Assembly (NCBI GenBank): GCA_030620095.1
Contig: JAUTXW010002370.1
Location: 62,001-126,000, forward strand
DNA: 64,000 nt
DNA from: Kuschelorhynchus macadamiae
Taxonomy: Eukaryota; Arthropoda; Insecta; Coleoptera; Curculionidae
Reading direction: 5' to 3'
In this document: in pieces, positions 62,653 through 64,000 of the stretch
Position numbering within the stretch: the first letter of the stretch is position 1
Layout of the letters: each line of letters begins with the position of its first letter
Made by a program: the position numbers and the translations under genes
The notes under the pieces: generated by a model
Databases searched by the model: none
Seen by the model: the letters and a program-made list of their open reading frames with translations, nothing else
Told to the model about the DNA's origin: nothing

Positions 62653-63276
62653 CGTTACCTGTCAAAATTGACATTTCTTTATAAAAATTACAGAAAAATG
62701 ATCCTATTTGCTAAAATATGAAAAAGTTGTATTAAGAAAAGTTGTTTATTTTTTAATTTTACATATGTCAAAAATTCCAATATTTTTTTTACTTTTTCCT
62801 GATTTTTGAAAATTTTAAAAAATAATAATTGTCTAATTAAAAAAAAAAGTGTTTTCTGTGAGTAACCGCATCATAATATTAATTTCTTATATCTAAATAT
62901 TGCATAAACAGTATCTTTTTTGGAAAAAATTTAAAATCGCTTCTCAAAAGTATGTTAAGCTTAATACAAAGTTGTGATTTTGGGAATTTTAGGTATATAT
63001 TAATTATATATATTAATTATATTAAATATTTTAAATATATATTAATTTAGGAGCATAATCGAAATTTAAAACTATTTTTTAAATATTTAAGTGCCTTGGG
63101 TAAAGTTACAAAAATTGAAAATGAGAATTGCTGACTAAAATTCGACAGACATATGTAAAATTATATCATAAACAACTTTTTTGTAAAACACTTTTTCGTA
63201 TTTTAGCAAATAACCCCTTTCTCTGCGACTTTTTTAAAGAAATATCAAATTTAGCAGGGAACACAAGTTAGGTGAC
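62653..63276. mobile_element. Foldback or miniature inverted-repeat element
   Basis: Imperfect inverted arms of about 120 bp: CACGTTACTTGCG ... GACATTTCTTTA ... TATTTGCTAAAATATGAAAA ... AGTTGTTTAT ... TTTTACATATGTC on the left matches, inverted, 63150-63276. No coding sequence lies between. The outer edges may reach CCTAGAA at 62524 and TTCTAGG at 63341. Confidence 0.6.
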
Positions 63277-63281
63277 TATTA

Positions 63282-63291
63282 CTATATATAT

Positions 63292-63340
<49 letters not shown>
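63282..63340. repeat. (AT)n microsatellite, about 59 bp
   Basis: AT run with an early AGAT interruption, at the right margin of the foldback element. Confidence 0.93.
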
Positions 63341-63343
<3 letters not shown>

Positions 63344-63387
63344 TAGGGCATAAGTTAATTCATTGAAAAGTAAAACTATAATTCATA

Positions 63388-63423
63388 TCGACGTTTCGCT
63401 CATTATATTGAGCTTTCTCAAGA
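63388..63423 (-). other. Hammerhead-like / Penelope terminal motif
   Basis: The minus strand reads CTTGAGAAA, then stem GCTC-AATATAAT-GAGC, then GAAACGTC. A perfect 4-bp stem II followed by GAAAC is as in hammerhead ribozymes of Penelope-like terminal repeats. The CTGATGA half is altered. Confidence 0.4.
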
Positions 63424-64000
63424 TTTTTATTTTGACATGTTAACTATTTTTAAGAGTTTGGCTGTTTTTGTGTTGGAGTATGGAGGTTTTAATTTAAATC
63501 CATTCAGAATAGGCTGAATGTTACCTCTACACTACACTACACTACACACAAGAAAGTCAAACTATTCTCAGAATTTTATAATTTAATATACTTACTATAC
63601 ATTGTATATTGTAGTGTATATGTTCCACAGTTTGATAGCGTACTCATGAATACCCAGCCGAAGTACAAAAAATATCTTCTAATTCCTACTAAAATGTTAT
63701 CTTACATATTATATCAGATAATTACTGATTTGTAAGTTAGGAATATTTAGTTTAGTAATCTGAGGACACAAATAAAAAAAATAATTATTTCATGTTTTAA
63801 CCGACTCGAGTACATAATTTGAATTTTTGTTTTTTTTTTAATCTAATCAATGATTAAATATATTAATTAGACTACAAATATAGTTAGATCGTTCTGTTAG
63901 CAACTAAGCAACTACATTTTATATAAAATAAAAGATCTACTGGTTTCTTCAATAAATTGTTACATTACTGTAGATAGATACTATTTTCCTAATCTTAAAA
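63424..64000. other. Unassigned AT-rich DNA at window end
   Basis: A short ACTAC run lies near 63530. No gene is seen. Confidence 0.4.

Overview
The window looks like repeat-rich nuclear DNA from an arthropod, most likely an insect. It is AT-rich, with long (AT)n runs. It carries a Mag-like and a CsRn1-like Ty3 retrotransposon, several mariner-type transposons with DUF4817-like transposases, LINE reverse transcriptase remnants, a Penelope-like fragment and hAT-like ends. No rRNA, tRNA, CRISPR array or bacterial-style operon is visible. No host gene is identified with confidence; a few candidate exons are listed with low scores.

Region by region: 1-2.3 kb holds a Penelope-like reverse transcriptase scrap and AT-rich DNA. 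2314-7708 is a complete minus-strand Mag-like Ty3 element with 176-bp LTRs that look identical, the target duplication AACAC, a primer site matching tRNA-Ser(GCU), gag and pol. Its leader carries a striking array of short palindromes. 8.3-10.5 kb is a dispersed repeat (called family A here) broken by a LINE 3' end. 11.7-13.3 kb is a head-to-tail duplication containing (AT)n, and an 850-bp terminal-inverted-repeat element starts inside its second copy. 13.9-20.7 kb is mostly unassigned, apart from a second family A copy near 16-17.2 kb. 20.7-23.3 kb is a decayed minus-strand LINE apparently split by a hAT-like insertion.

26.5-34.9 kb is a clear stratigraphy. A 217-bp tandem duplication was invaded in its second copy by a CsRn1-like Ty3 element (26932-34832, target duplication ACTAT, tRNA-Trp primer site, LTRs about 2.4 % diverged). 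The 5' LTR of that element was later invaded by a mariner-type transposon (27039-29421) with 464-bp terminal inverted repeats and a transposase that appears to contain a 115-bp intron. 41.3-52.4 kb is a graveyard of at least four more mariner-type elements. 53-55 kb has another LINE remnant and another family A copy. 56.7-61.1 kb holds two candidate exons in the same orientation, the second followed closely by a 415-bp (AT)n run. The end of the window has a foldback element and a Penelope/hammerhead-like motif.

The coding content is therefore selfish DNA: gag/pol modules for retrotransposition and transposases for cut-and-paste. Nearly every copy is broken. All family assignments come from reading motifs by eye; none was checked by a database search.
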